Positions 1-9,319 of a stretch of DNA of 64,000 nt are shown here, one piece after another. The translations under genes and the position numbers were made by a program. The notes beneath the pieces were generated by a model that worked only from the letters and a program-made list of their open reading frames with translations, did not search any database and was not told the origin of the DNA. The number at the start of each line of letters is the position of its first letter. Position 1 is the stretch's first letter. This DNA comes from JAXGXJ01 sp963829545 (lineage in GTDB: Bacteria > Actinomycetota > Thermoleophilia > RBG-16-64-13), in NCBI GenBank assembly GCA_963829545.1, contig CAWHIX010000011.1:62001-126000 (forward strand), read 5' to 3'.

Positions 1-1
1 C

Positions 2-157
2 CTCCTTCGGGAGAAACCAGCCCGCCTCTCGGTCATACTGACGGGGCGCGGTGCCGCTGCAGAGATCATCGCGGTGGCGGACACGGTGACCGAAATGAGG
101 TGCCTCAAGCACGCCTTCGCGGAAGGAGTGCCTGCTCAGCGCGGAATCGAGTACTAG
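2..157 (+). CDS. cobO: Cob(I)yrinic acid a,c-diamide adenosyltransferase, C-terminal fragment
   Basis: The window opens inside this gene; 51 codons remain before a TAG stop. The readable tail contains LSVILTGRGAAAEIIAVAD followed by TVTEMRCLKHAF and ends QRGIEY. These match the C-terminal signature of the CobO/BtuR family (TGR, ADxVTEM, KH, QxGIE). The family transfers the adenosyl group from ATP to cob(I)alamin-type corrinoids in coenzyme B12 synthesis or salvage. The ATP-binding N-terminus is outside the window, so completeness cannot be judged. The next gene, rlmN, is on the opposite strand and converges with a gap of only 5 bases. Confidence 0.9.
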   Translation, partial: LLREKPARLSVILTGRGAAAEIIAVADTVTEMRCLKHAFAEGVPAQRGIEY

Positions 158-162
158 CCGCG

Positions 163-1644
163 CTAACGCGGGTGCTGCTTGGTCTGACCATCTTTCCTAG
201 GCCGCCGCGCACGGCCGGCAAGTTGGCCACAGGCCGCATCGATCCCACCGCCCTTGCTCTGCCGGACCACGGCCTCCACGCCGGCTGCGGCCAGTGCATC
301 TCGAAAAGCTGCGATGGCTCCCGGGCTCGAGGGTCTGAACCCCGGGCAGGAGAGGACATCTGGCTCGTTCGGCGAGACGGTGGACCGGGAGGTCTTCCTG
401 GCGGTTCCGGTACGCGAGGGTTCCGTCGGACGCGAGGACTCCGCGAGACGCGATACCGGGTTCCATGCCAGCAGGTTCACGGTGACCACGTGTCCCTGAA
501 GCAGGGCGGCCAGACGCTTGGCGTCGTTCAGGGAGTCGTTGACGCCCTCCAAAAGGACATACTCCACCAACAGCTTTCGGTGCGTGATCTCAAAATGGTC
601 CCAGCCGGCCGCGAGGACATTGGCCAGAGGGTGGCGGAACGTCTCCGGCACAAGCCGGGCTCGGGTACGGTCGTCGGCTCCGTGCAAGGATAGGGCTAGA
701 TTGACCTGAGGCTCCGACCGGGCCAACCTTCGGATACCGGCCGGGATGCCCACGGTCGAGATCGAGATGGAGCGATGACCAAGGTCGAGGCCTTGGGAGG
801 CGGTGAGGATGCGGATAGATGCGAGCACCGCCTGCAGATTCAGGAGCGGCTCGCCCATGCCCATGTAGACGAGGTTCGACAGCCGCCATCCTTCCTCAGC
901 ACCGATGGCCGTCGCTATTCGCACTTGGTCCACGATCTCGGCGGCGGAGAGATTCCGCTCCAGTCCGCCCAATCCGGTGGCGCAGAAGGCGCAGCCGACA
1001 GGGCAACCCACCTGGCTCGAGATGCAGGCGGTCACCCGCCGGCTGTAGCGCATGACCACCATCTCGACCGTAGCGCCGTCCGCGGCTGTGAGCAGCAGCT
1101 TGGTCGTGCGGTCCTTGGCAGTCTTTGTGCCGGACACGACCAGGGTCGAGGAACCGAGCTCGTCGAGGGCGGCGCGAGTGTCCGGAGGGAGGACCGTGGA
1201 GCTGCCGAAAGGCAACAGCGGCCGGCGGAAGAGGTGCTCGAACACCTGCTCGTAGCGATAGAGGGGTGCGTCGCCGTCCGCCAGGAGGCGGGCCAAGTCG
1301 GGTCTGTACAGCTCGAGAAGGTCGCGGGCGTTCGTCGGAGTGGAGGCCCCTGTCTTAACCTCGCGAGGCGACCTCTCTGGACCCCGGGGCTTCTTGGCCG
1401 CCGCCGAGGCCGGCCTGCTCTTGCCCGCCGTCTTCTTGCTCGTTCCCGGAGCCGGCCTGCTCTTCCCCTTGGTCGCACCGGGTTTGGCCCCGGTGGTCTT
1501 CTGGGCTGGGCGGGGAGAGGGCACGGGTGGCTTGCTCCCGCCCTGCCCGGTGGCGCTCTGCTTGTCCACGTCTCGCTTAGTGGCGCCCTGCGTGTTCCCG
1601 CTGCGCGTGCCCGCGTTGCCCTTACCCGCGCTTCCCGCGCTCAT
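163..1644 (-). CDS. rlmN: 23S rRNA / tRNA adenine-C2 methyltransferase RlmN
   Basis: This radical-SAM enzyme (493 aa) methylates C2 of A2503 in 23S rRNA and A37 of some tRNAs. The radical-SAM cluster motif is visible as CPVGCAFCATG, and the catalytic C-terminal cysteine lies in GGGIDAACGQLAG. The first ~105 residues are a Lys/Ala/Pro/Ser-rich extension absent from typical RlmN (about 350-370 aa). A further ~35-residue Ser/Thr/Pro-rich insertion precedes the C-terminal PCPG-like region. Both are probably disordered. The start ATG overlaps the stop of the upstream SAM hydrolase gene (ATGA), so the two are probably translationally coupled as the last genes of the glucan operon. Assignment is firm; the exact start within the low-complexity extension is less so. 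Confidence 0.93.
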   Translation of the reverse strand: MSAGSAGKGNAGTRSGNTQGATKRDVDKQSATGQGGSKPPVPSPRPAQKTTGAKPGATKGKSRPAPGTSKKTAGKSRPASAAAKKPRGPERSPREVKTGASTPTNARDLLELYRPDLARLLADGDAPLYRYEQVFEHLFRRPLLPFGSSTVLPPDTRAALDELGSSTLVVSGTKTAKDRTTKLLLTAADGATVEMVVMRYSRRVTACISSQVGCPVGCAFCATGLGGLERNLSAAEIVDQVRIATAIGAEEGWRLSNLVYMGMGEPLLNLQAVLASIRILTASQGLDLGHRSISISTVGIPAGIRRLARSEPQVNLALSLHGADDRTRARLVPETFRHPLANVLAAGWDHFEITHRKLLVEYVLLEGVNDSLNDAKRLAALLQGHVVTVNLLAWNPVSRLAESSRPTEPSRTGTARKTSRSTVSPNEPDVLSCPGFRPSSPGAIAAFRDALAAAGVEAVVRQSKGGGIDAACGQLAGRARRPRKDGQTKQHPR

Positions 1645-2540
1645 GCTCCGCCTCCGCCCTCGCCCTCAAGGGCCTCTCGGGTGCTGAGGCGCACGGTCAT
1701 GCCGCGCTCAGCCGAAAGCAACTGGGCGGCGCTGGCGCCATTCAGAGCCAGGGCCAGATAGCCCCACGAATCCCGGAAAACCCCCAGCTCACCGGGCTTG
1801 AGCTGCCCGAAGGTCTCGACGACCCGCGCGTCCCACGCCGGCAGGTCCTCGCCTTCCACCTCTACCGCGTAGACGAGGCCGGAGAGGGACGACTCGTCAA
1901 AACGCGCGGCCAACTCCACGTTGCCGAAGCGGTCTACCTCGACCACCTCGGCCAGCACGCCGCCGCCGACCGGTCGCCAGACCGGCTGGGGGAGGACGGC
2001 GAGCGACCCGGGGTCCAGCGGTGTTCCCAAGACGGCGGGTGACATACCGCCCGAGAGGAGGGCAGCCGCGGGCGCGAACAGATCGCGGCCGTGGAAGGTG
2101 CTCGACAGCCGGGTGGCGGCAAGGCCTGCCCGCGGGCGCAACATCTCGGGGTCCAGTCCCCAGGCCGCCGTTACTTCTCCCAGCGCTTCTGCCGCGGGCG
2201 GAAGCAGCCCGTTATCGGGTCCGACGAGGATGTCTCCCCTACCCGTGGTGAGCACAAGCGGGCGGCGGGTGGTGCCCACTCCGGGGTCGACGACGGCCAG
2301 GTGCACCGCCACCGGGCACAAGGGGGCCACCCGGCGCAGGACGAGCGCTCCGTGCCCCACGTCGCCCACCGCGATCTCGTGGGAGACGTGCAGGACGTGC
2401 GCCCGCGGCTGGATGGAGACCATCACGGCCTCGCAGGCAGCGACATAGCCCCCCTCCCAGCCGAAGTCTGTCAGGAAAGTGATAACCGGGCGGGATTGCC
2501 GGTCTCCTTCGGAGGTGGCTCCTGTCTTCAGGTCGCTCAT
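1641..2540 (-). CDS. SAM hydroxide adenosyltransferase (DUF62 / SAM hydrolase family)
   Basis: This 299-aa protein belongs to the family that splits S-adenosylmethionine into adenosine and methionine using water (PF01887). Family landmarks are FLTDFGWEGGYVAACE near the N-terminus, VVDPGVGTTRRPL, VGPDNGLL and FHGRDLFAPAAALL, plus DRFGN in the C-terminal beta domain. I chose the ATG at 2540 because it has GAGGAGG a few bases upstream and overlaps the stop of the preceding GH57 gene (ATGA). An upstream in-frame extension would lie entirely inside that gene. Its stop overlaps the rlmN start. Why a SAM hydrolase sits between glucan enzymes and a SAM-dependent methyltransferase is unclear. Confidence 0.88.
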   Translation of the reverse strand: MSDLKTGATSEGDRQSRPVITFLTDFGWEGGYVAACEAVMVSIQPRAHVLHVSHEIAVGDVGHGALVLRRVAPLCPVAVHLAVVDPGVGTTRRPLVLTTGRGDILVGPDNGLLPPAAEALGEVTAAWGLDPEMLRPRAGLAATRLSSTFHGRDLFAPAAALLSGGMSPAVLGTPLDPGSLAVLPQPVWRPVGGGVLAEVVEVDRFGNVELAARFDESSLSGLVYAVEVEGEDLPAWDARVVETFGQLKPGELGVFRDSWGYLALALNGASAAQLLSAERGMTVRLSTREALEGEGGGGA

Positions 2541-4822
2541 GCGGGCACCTCCTCGGACGAGGCCAGCGATGCCGACTGGAAAGTATGTTCTGTCATTCCG
2601 TCCCTCCCCACGTGGAGGATCAATCCTATTTCCGCCGCCGGTATGTCCTCGTGCCCCACGGGAAGCGACAGCTCCAGGACGTCGAGCCAAGCCCCCGTGG
2701 TCCCCGCCGAGATGTCGAGGCAGGGGCCTCGCCTGCATTCGGTCCTCACCTTGCCTTCGGGTTCCAGCGTGACGGCCAGATGCACGTCGTGCTCCTCGCC
2801 ATCGAAGGTGAGGCACACGTCTACCTCCAGGCCCTGCAGCGCGGAGGGCGTGTACGGGACGACGAGCAGACACAGATACCGACCGTGCCAACCATAGCGC
2901 ACCTCGTGGATCCGCGTCCGCTCCGCCCGTTGCATGGTGGAGGGCAGGTCGGGAGCCAGCATGCCTGCGGCCGACCATTCGTCGGCAACGTCATCGACTC
3001 CGCGCCCCAGGAGACCGTCGATGAGTGGATAGATCGGCCCCGCGGCGGCGACAGCGGCCGGAGCCGGTGCCCCCTGCAGGAGGGGGACGAACAACTCGAG
3101 CGGCGGGGCGATGCGTAGGGCGGCGTATGCCTCACGCAGATTGCGCCTGAAGTTGAGGTCCCAAACATGGTCCAAGTCGGTGTGGTGGTGATCTCCGAAC
3201 CACCAGAACCAGTCACTGCCCTCCGCGATGTGGATGTGGTGCCAAGCCGTCTCCAGGTCCGTGGCCTTCCCACCCGGGACGTTCCCGTGGGGTATGTCGG
3301 CGTCGTTGTCGCCCGGGGTGACCGCGCGTCCGACGCTCTCGCGTCCGGCGACCTCATCACGGGCGTGATGGAGGGCGTCCCAGGCAGCACCGTGAGCAGC
3401 GTCGCCGATCCAGGTGGCGAGGTCGCCGCCGATCCACGACCCGGTGTGCAGCCAGGGGAGGGATCGGACCGGAGCCGAGACGTCGAGGTGTTCCGAGACG
3501 GTGACACAGCGCAAACGTGGGTCGGCACTCAGCCCCGCGTAGAGGGCCTCGAGGAAGCCGCGTCCATCTCTGGGGTAGTACTCCCAGGCGTTCTCACCGT
3601 CGAGGGCGATGGTCACCAGCGGAAGGCCGGCCGGATCTCCGGCTCCGTCTTGAGCGAGGGCACCGGCGGCGATAAGACGCGAGCGTATGTCCAGAAGTCG
3701 GGAGTGCAGATCGGCGGCTGCGTCTCTGGAGTCCCAGGACTGGTACGCGAACCCGATCAGGTCGGAGAGCGTGTGGTCGCGAAACACGATGTTCAACCTG
3801 CCGCCTTCGCGCTCCAGGATGTAGGGATGATAGAGGGCCAGCGGGTCGGTCTGCGTTGTCGCGGCGTCCTGCGGACCGGCGACGAGCGAATCCACGGTCC
3901 CGGACAGGGAGCGGCGCAGCACCATCTCGTCCGAGATGGTCCAAGTGAAGCCCGCCTCCAGGAGCAGGGGGATGACGTCTTCGCCGACCGCCTGCTCCGA
4001 GCACCACATACCGCGGGGGTGGCGGCCGAAGACCGCCTCGTGCTTGGCTACCGCCATCCTCACCTGTTCGCGGCCGTCCTCAGCATGGGCGAAGCGTCGC
4101 GAGGGCAGCAGGGCGTCGGCCACCGACACGCGGGCGGAGTCGCTGTTGGCGAGGAGCGGCAGGATGGGATGGAAGTAGGGCGAGGTGGATATCTCTATCT
4201 GGCCGCGGGCCGCAGCCTCCCGGTACGCGGGTAGCGTGCGCGCCAAGATGGTGTTCTGCGCCTCGGCAAGGACGCGCTTGTCATCCTCGCCGAAGTCTCT
4301 CCCCCGCCGGATAAGGTCGGCCAGCGGGGCGCCGTCGAGGGCTTGAGGTTCGAACCAGGCCAGGTTGAACCACACCTGGAGGTCCCGCAGTTCGTCCACC
4401 GTGAAGACGCCGGCGCAGGTCTCCCATCCCTGGGAAGAGTTCGCCTCGCGCTTGTGAGCGAGCTCCAGGTAGCGAGGGTGCGACCGGGCGCGAGGGTGCC
4501 CGGGCCGTTCGCACATCCGCTCCAGGACGAAGGCGCGCTCGGCCGGTTCGAGGTCTGCGGCGGGCTTCATGGTGTGCTCCCAGTAGACATCCCGGAAGTC
4601 GCCGGTCGCGTAGTCCTCGAGTTGCTCGACCAGGGAAGGCACCAGGTTGAATGTCTGGTGAAGGTCCGGGTAGGCGCTCAGCGTCTCCACCATGTCGAGG
4701 TAATCCTTGAGCGCGTGCATGCGCGCCCAGGGCATCTCGAAGGGGGCACCTCGTCCCAGCCGGTAGTACGGCTGGTGCATATGCCAGACAAAGGCTACGT
4801 GCAGGGGCTCGGACGCACTCAT
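2537..4822 (-). CDS. Glycoside hydrolase family 57 protein
   Basis: A 761-aa cytoplasmic GH57 enzyme with no signal peptide. The N-terminal barrel begins VAFVWHMHQPYY, carrying the family's HQP motif. The nucleophile region is likely around GMWCSEQAVGEDVI near residue 270, and a later motif ALDGENAWEYYP fits the acid/base region. The C-terminal third is beta-rich and matches the accessory domain of large GH57 proteins. It probably cleaves or rearranges alpha-1,4/1,6-glucans; whether it is an amylase, amylopullulanase or branching-type enzyme cannot be told from sequence alone. The next upstream gene is a second, shorter GH57 enzyme 43 bases away, and a GT4/5-type glycosyltransferase lies upstream of that, implying a storage-glucan operon. 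Confidence 0.87.
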   Translation of the reverse strand: MSASEPLHVAFVWHMHQPYYRLGRGAPFEMPWARMHALKDYLDMVETLSAYPDLHQTFNLVPSLVEQLEDYATGDFRDVYWEHTMKPAADLEPAERAFVLERMCERPGHPRARSHPRYLELAHKREANSSQGWETCAGVFTVDELRDLQVWFNLAWFEPQALDGAPLADLIRRGRDFGEDDKRVLAEAQNTILARTLPAYREAAARGQIEISTSPYFHPILPLLANSDSARVSVADALLPSRRFAHAEDGREQVRMAVAKHEAVFGRHPRGMWCSEQAVGEDVIPLLLEAGFTWTISDEMVLRRSLSGTVDSLVAGPQDAATTQTDPLALYHPYILEREGGRLNIVFRDHTLSDLIGFAYQSWDSRDAAADLHSRLLDIRSRLIAAGALAQDGAGDPAGLPLVTIALDGENAWEYYPRDGRGFLEALYAGLSADPRLRCVTVSEHLDVSAPVRSLPWLHTGSWIGGDLATWIGDAAHGAAWDALHHARDEVAGRESVGRAVTPGDNDADIPHGNVPGGKATDLETAWHHIHIAEGSDWFWWFGDHHHTDLDHVWDLNFRRNLREAYAALRIAPPLELFVPLLQGAPAPAAVAAAGPIYPLIDGLLGRGVDDVADEWSAAGMLAPDLPSTMQRAERTRIHEVRYGWHGRYLCLLVVPYTPSALQGLEVDVCLTFDGEEHDVHLAVTLEPEGKVRTECRRGPCLDISAGTTGAWLDVLELSLPVGHEDIPAAEIGLILHVGRDGMTEHTFQSASLASSEEVPA

Positions 4823-4865
4823 GTAACGCGGAACGGCTCAGAGGTGGTCATGCTGCGTGGCGGGC

Positions 4866-6074
4866 TCAGGCGTACTCATCCATCGCCCGGAGGAAATTGG
4901 TGTAGACCCGCTGCTGTTCTGTCAGGATCCTGTCCGGGCCCAGATCCCACCATTCGTCCGGGGTGAAGTAGGCGGAGACCTCGGCTTCTGAGCCCTGGCG
5001 CCCGGCCCACTGGATAAGGTGCAGGTTGTCCGACTGCAGGAGCCAGAGGGCCAGATCGACGAGGGTGCGGTTGCCCGTCAGGCGCGCCTTGTGCAGGACG
5101 GAATGCATGATACGGAAGATCGCCTGCTGTGAGGGGTTGCCGAGGAAGAACTCCATGCCCCCCGATCCCGCCCAGGTGGTGCCGAACTCCGGCAGGGGCA
5201 GATCGGGCTTGTCGGCGCCGAACTTCTCCACCGCCTCGGAGGGCAGCAGGCAGTGCACCCCCTTCTTCTTGAGTTGGGCCGGCAGCGCCCGCATGAACTC
5301 GAAGATGCCGCTGTCGACGTTGTGGTGCTCGCCGAAGGTCTCGAAGTCCCAGCCGATAAAGACCAGGTCTCCCCAGGCCTTGCGCAGGTTGGCGGCGTAG
5401 GTTTCGGCCCGCAGGGGGAAGCCGGCCCAGGTGCGGTTACTGAAGCGGTAGCCCACGTCGTCGGAGAGTTCGTGGTGTCGGGGGAGCAGAGCCAGATCGC
5501 GGCCGCCATGAGAGTAGAGGTGCGTAGGCTCCCGCCAATCGAGCACCCACTTCCTCCCGTCGAGCATGCCCGCACTGTAGCCGGACTGGAGGAGCGCGTA
5601 GTAGATTTCGTTGTTCATCACCATCTCGGTGGTGTCGGTGACGCGGATCTCCTTGTCGAAGAACTCCTCCGCGATCTTCTTGCCGCGCAGCATCTCCCGC
5701 TGGAAGAGCTTGATGTCGATTGCGAAGGCGAAGCTGTGATAGGGCTCGACCCCCACCAACTCACATCCGGGGTGGGCGACCACGGCCTGGAAGCGCCGCC
5801 CCAACTCGCGGTCCCAGCGCTGCAACTGCCACAGGAAACTGGCAGAAAAGCCGAGTCCCAGCTTGTAGCCGTCACCGAGCATGTCCAGGAACATCTCGGT
5901 CGCGGGGTAGTAGCACCAGCGAGCGACCTTATCGAAGTAGCGGCGGTTCATCGTGTCGTCGAAGAGGAAACCGGCCATGGCCCCCGGTTTAGTCCTCCGA
6001 GGGATCACGCGCGCAGGCAGTAGGACGCGCCGGGGCTGATGGACGACGCAGTAGGTGACTAGGTTCTCGGCCAT
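4866..6074 (-). CDS. GH57 alpha-amylase-type protein
   Basis: A 402-aa GH57 enzyme of the short type also found beside glycogen synthase in archaea. The N-terminal motif is CVVHQPRR. The nucleophile-region motif is TDTTEMVMNNE, and the fourth motif is GWDFETFGEHH, with the expected Glu and Asp residues present. It ends with a helical C-terminal domain. The ATG at 6074 has AGGGG six bases upstream. It follows the glycosyltransferase gene by 8 bases and precedes the larger GH57 gene by 43 bases, all in one direction. The predicted role is intracellular alpha-glucan hydrolysis or trimming. Substrate specificity is not decidable here. Confidence 0.88.
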   Translation of the reverse strand: MAENLVTYCVVHQPRRVLLPARVIPRRTKPGAMAGFLFDDTMNRRYFDKVARWCYYPATEMFLDMLGDGYKLGLGFSASFLWQLQRWDRELGRRFQAVVAHPGCELVGVEPYHSFAFAIDIKLFQREMLRGKKIAEEFFDKEIRVTDTTEMVMNNEIYYALLQSGYSAGMLDGRKWVLDWREPTHLYSHGGRDLALLPRHHELSDDVGYRFSNRTWAGFPLRAETYAANLRKAWGDLVFIGWDFETFGEHHNVDSGIFEFMRALPAQLKKKGVHCLLPSEAVEKFGADKPDLPLPEFGTTWAGSGGMEFFLGNPSQQAIFRIMHSVLHKARLTGNRTLVDLALWLLQSDNLHLIQWAGRQGSEAEVSAYFTPDEWWDLGPDRILTEQQRVYTNFLRAMDEYA

Positions 6075-6082
6075 GACAACCC

Positions 6083-7699
6083 CTAGTGGTTCTTCTTGGA
6101 GGGTTTGTGGGGGTGAGCCTTCTTGCCGTGAGTCGCGCCCGACCGGGCGGCATGCGGCGCGGCGCCGCGGGCTGGTGGGTTCGTCGGTGGGTCGCCCACC
6201 GGGCCCCCGGCATCGCCGGTGCCGGCCGTCTCGTCCGCAGCAACCTGCGGCTTCACCGAGAGCCGGCCGATCACCGAGCCGCCGCCGTACGCGGCGGCGG
6301 AGATCTCAGGTGCCGAGGTGGCGACGGGGCCGCAGTCATCGGCCAACGCTTCCGCCAACGCCCGTACCTTCGGGGAAGCCGGAGGCGGCTCCGGTCGGCT
6401 CCCCCCCAACGGGGTCACGCCATGGCGCAGGGCGACATATTCAAGCTTGCCGAGGAGCGTGTCGAGGATGACGTTCTCCCAGCTGAAGCTGCGGGCCGTC
6501 TCCTGACTGTCGGAGCGGATGCGGGCCACGACGTCCGGGTGGCGACGGAGAAACTCGAGGGCGATGTTGATCTCGCTGGGATCGTCGGTGTCGAGGACGA
6601 CCGAATTCAGGAAGGGCACCGCGTAGTCCTCCCCGGTCGAACCCACAAAGGCCAATCCTCCGGCCGCCATCACTTCCAGGCCCACCAATCCGAAAGGCTC
6701 GTGACCGGAGTTGGCCAGAACGGCGTCTGCCCCCGAGTAGAAAAGGGAGATGAGCTCGTCGCTCATGAAGCTGGTGATGTTGTAGATGTCCGCGCGCGGA
6801 ACTGTGGCGAACCATTCGACCGCTTCCCCAGGATCGCGAGGGGGACGGACGTCCGCGACGTTGAGACCCTGGGCCCGCGCGTTGGCTATAACCTCCATGC
6901 CGTGCGGCTCGATCCCCCCTCGTACGACCATGGCCGCGTCGATGCCCCGTCGCCCCTCCTCGGCCAGGGCGTCCACGGCCATATTCCACCTCTTGTCGGG
7001 GCTGAAGCGGCCGATCTTGAAGAGAAGCTCGCGATCGGGGAAGGCGGCACGAAGGCGGGCTACGGCGCCGGGGTCTGCCGACCTGATGCGGTCGCCGGGA
7101 ATACCGTTGGGGATGACCAAGGGATTGATGGACTGGTCCCACATCACGTGCTTCATGTAGCGGGAGACGGTGGTGATCTGGCAGCAGTAGTCGAGCCGGC
7201 CCCAATTGATCCGGTCGAAACCGAAGATGTTGTTGGCGTTCCACAGGATGATGGCCTTGTCGCGCAGGCCCCTCACCCAGAGATGGTCCGAGACCTGGCA
7301 GGTGGTATAGGCTGTGTGCCATTCCTCTGCGAGGATGGCGGTGAGCCGTCCCTCGGCTGCTGCCGGGGCCACGAAGTTGTCGGCGACATAGCCGGGCAGA
7401 TGCTCGTTCCAGTCCACCAGCTTGGCTTCCTCGCCGTCGTAGACGCCACCCGGGTAGTGCGCGGAAAGCCACTGCGACCAGCGGTGCAGGGTGAGGTTCT
7501 CGGTGGGCGATTCTTGGCCTGGCAGGTGAGGGTCGCCGACGAAGACCAGGTGGGTGCGGAAGCCCTGCCGGGCCAACTCGAGGGCCAACTCCTTCATGCG
7601 CACGCCCAGCCCACCGGCCATGGCGTACTGGTCGGGTCCCTCGAAGGAGAGGAGCACGAAATCCACTGTCTCAGGCGTGAAACGGGGAAGAGTGGTCAT
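6083..7699 (-). CDS. Glycosyltransferase family 4/5, glycogen-synthase-like
   Basis: A 538-aa retaining GT-B transferase. The N-terminal half has an AGGLGVRMKELA segment, the glycine-rich acceptor/donor loop of starch and glycogen synthases. The C-terminal half has IPNGIPGDRI, IGRFSPDKRWNMAVDAL and HEPFGLVGLEVMAAGG, the E-x7-E nucleotide-sugar site. The last ~100 residues are Pro/Ala/Gly-rich and end in a Lys/His-rich tail, probably disordered. I chose the ATG at 7699 (CGGGAG upstream) over an in-frame upstream extension that has no family similarity. It heads an operon with two GH57 genes, so synthesis of an alpha-1,4-glucan from a nucleotide sugar is the best guess. A trehalose- or glucosylglycerate-type product cannot be excluded. 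Confidence 0.85.
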   Translation of the reverse strand: MTTLPRFTPETVDFVLLSFEGPDQYAMAGGLGVRMKELALELARQGFRTHLVFVGDPHLPGQESPTENLTLHRWSQWLSAHYPGGVYDGEEAKLVDWNEHLPGYVADNFVAPAAAEGRLTAILAEEWHTAYTTCQVSDHLWVRGLRDKAIILWNANNIFGFDRINWGRLDYCCQITTVSRYMKHVMWDQSINPLVIPNGIPGDRIRSADPGAVARLRAAFPDRELLFKIGRFSPDKRWNMAVDALAEEGRRGIDAAMVVRGGIEPHGMEVIANARAQGLNVADVRPPRDPGEAVEWFATVPRADIYNITSFMSDELISLFYSGADAVLANSGHEPFGLVGLEVMAAGGLAFVGSTGEDYAVPFLNSVVLDTDDPSEINIALEFLRRHPDVVARIRSDSQETARSFSWENVILDTLLGKLEYVALRHGVTPLGGSRPEPPPASPKVRALAEALADDCGPVATSAPEISAAAYGGGSVIGRLSVKPQVAADETAGTGDAGGPVGDPPTNPPARGAAPHAARSGATHGKKAHPHKPSKKNH

Positions 7700-7786
7700 G
7701 GCGTCTCCCGGGGCGATTGCTCGAACGGTCACCTGGCTTCTAGCATACCCTCTCTCCCCCTCAAGGATGCACGTTCCGGGCGGTTG

Positions 7787-7795
7787 TGCTACTTT
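7787..7795 (+). promoter_or_regulatory. Candidate extended -10 promoter for trpB2
   Basis: TGCTACTTT fits an extended -10 (TGnTAnnnT), with a predicted start about 40 bases upstream of the trpB2 ATG. No good -35 is visible. It lies in the 140-base divergent gap with the glycosyltransferase gene. Confidence 0.35.
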
Positions 7796-7839
7796 TCCTC
7801 TCTGAACGCCCCGACCAGGATGGAAAGGCAGAGACAGGC

Positions 7840-9194
7840 ATGGCAGTAAAGTACTTGCTATCGGAAGACAGGATCCCGACATCGTGGTACAACGTCGCGG
7901 CAGATCTTCCGGAGCCCCCGCCGCCGCCCCTGCACCCGGGAACGCATCAGCCGGCCGGTCCGGAGGACTTGGCCCCGCTGTTCCCGATGGGCCTCATCGC
8001 GCAGGAGATGTCACAGGACCGATTTATCGACATCCCTGACGAGGTCCGGGAGATCTACAAGCTGTGGCGCCCGACTCCGCTGCTCCGTGCTGCCCGATGG
8101 GAGAAGATCCTCGGCACCCCGGCGAAGATCTACTTCAAGTACGAAGGCGTGAGCCCCGCAGGCTCCCACAAGCCGAATACGGCTATAGCCCAGGCCTGGT
8201 ACAACAAGCAGGAGGGCATCACCAAGCTGACTACCGAGACCGGGGCCGGCCAGTGGGGCTGCGCCCTATCTCTCGCCTGCCAGCTTCTGGATATGGAGTG
8301 CCTCGTCTACATGGTGAAGGTCTCCTACCAGCAGAAGCCGTACCGCCGCAGCATGATCAGGGTGTGGGGGGCGGAGGTCATCCCCAGCCCGTCCGATACC
8401 ACCGAATCCGGCCGGGCCATCCTGGCGTTGGACCCCGACTCGCCGGGTAGTCTCGGCATCGCCATCAGCGAGGCCGTCGAAGTGGCTCTCAGTCGCGACG
8501 ACACGCACTACTCGCTTGGTTCGGTGCTGAACCATGTCATGCTGCATCAGACTGTCATCGGGCAAGAGGCCCTCGAGCAGATGGAATTGGCAGGGGCCTA
8601 TCCCGACTACGTGGTCGGCTGCGTGGGCGGCGGATCGAATTTCGCGCGGTATCGCTTTCCCCTTCGTGGGAGAGAACATCAAGAAGGGCAAGAAGACCCG
8701 CATCATCGCGGTCGAACCGGCGGCATGCCCGACGATGACCAAGGGCATCTACGCGTTCGACTACGGCGACACGGCCAAACTGACGCCGTCTACTGAAGAT
8801 GGACACCCTCGGCCATGACTTCATCCCGCCGGGTATCCATGCCGGCGGCCTGCGCTATCACGGCATGGCGCCCATGGTGTCCCATGCCCACCGACTGGGT
8901 CTCATCGAAGCCACGTCGGTAATGCAGACGGACGTCTTCTCGGCCGGCGTCAGCTTCGCCCGGTCCGAGGGCATCATCCCGGCGCCGGAGAGCAACCACG
9001 CCATCGCGATGGTGCGGCAACTGGCCGAGGAGTGCAAGCAGTCAGGCGACGCCAAGACCATCCTGTTCAACCTGAGCGGCCACGGCCACTTCGACATGGC
9101 TTCGTACGACAATTATCTGGACGGCAAACTCGAGGACTACGCGTATCCGGAAGAGAAGATCAAAGAGGCGATGAAGAACCTGCCCAAGATCTGA
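7840..9194 (+). CDS. trpB: Tryptophan synthase beta chain, TrpB2 type (two frameshifts)
   Basis: This is the PLP enzyme that condenses indole with serine. It is the longer TrpB2 variety, 450 aa once two single-base insertions are removed. The PLP lysine motif is GSHKPNTAIAQAWYN, followed by TETGAGQWG and the phosphate loop CVGGGSNFA. At about 8647-8650 the frame breaks just after the phosphate loop (one extra base) and resumes as IAFPFVGENIKKGKK. At about 8788-8790 an extra T breaks it again and it resumes as LGHDFIPPGIHAGGLRYHG. Removing both bases gives exactly 451 codons. The start ATG at 7840 follows GGAAAGG. No trpA is adjacent; TrpB2 often stands alone as an indole-salvage or serine-deaminating enzyme. 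Confidence 0.88.
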
Positions 9195-9224
9195 CCTGGC
9201 GGAAGACGGACTCAGCTGCTCTTG

Positions 9225-9260
9225 ACGGGCGGCGCCACCTCGGTGGCGCCGCCCGTTTCC
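9225..9260. terminator. Bidirectional hairpin terminator
   Basis: A perfect 15-bp inverted repeat (ACGGGCGGCGCCACC and its complement) separated by TC lies 31 bases after the trpB2 stop. It is followed by TTCC, and sits between convergent trpB2 and the DUF72 gene. It can serve both directions, though the T-tract is short. Confidence 0.75.
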
Positions 9261-9319
9261 TTCGGGGGAGGCAGCGGCTGGAGGCGCCGCTCCTCCTGCA
9301 GGCCGGAGCTCCCCCTAGC

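Noticed and set aside
775..1761. Long open frame antisense to rlmN (328 codons)
   Set aside because: High-GC antisense shadow; no family similarity, and rlmN on the other strand has clear motifs.
6086..7849. Very long open frame antisense to the glycosyltransferase (587 codons)
   Set aside because: Antisense shadow of a high-GC gene; composition is Gly/Val/His-rich with no recognisable domain.
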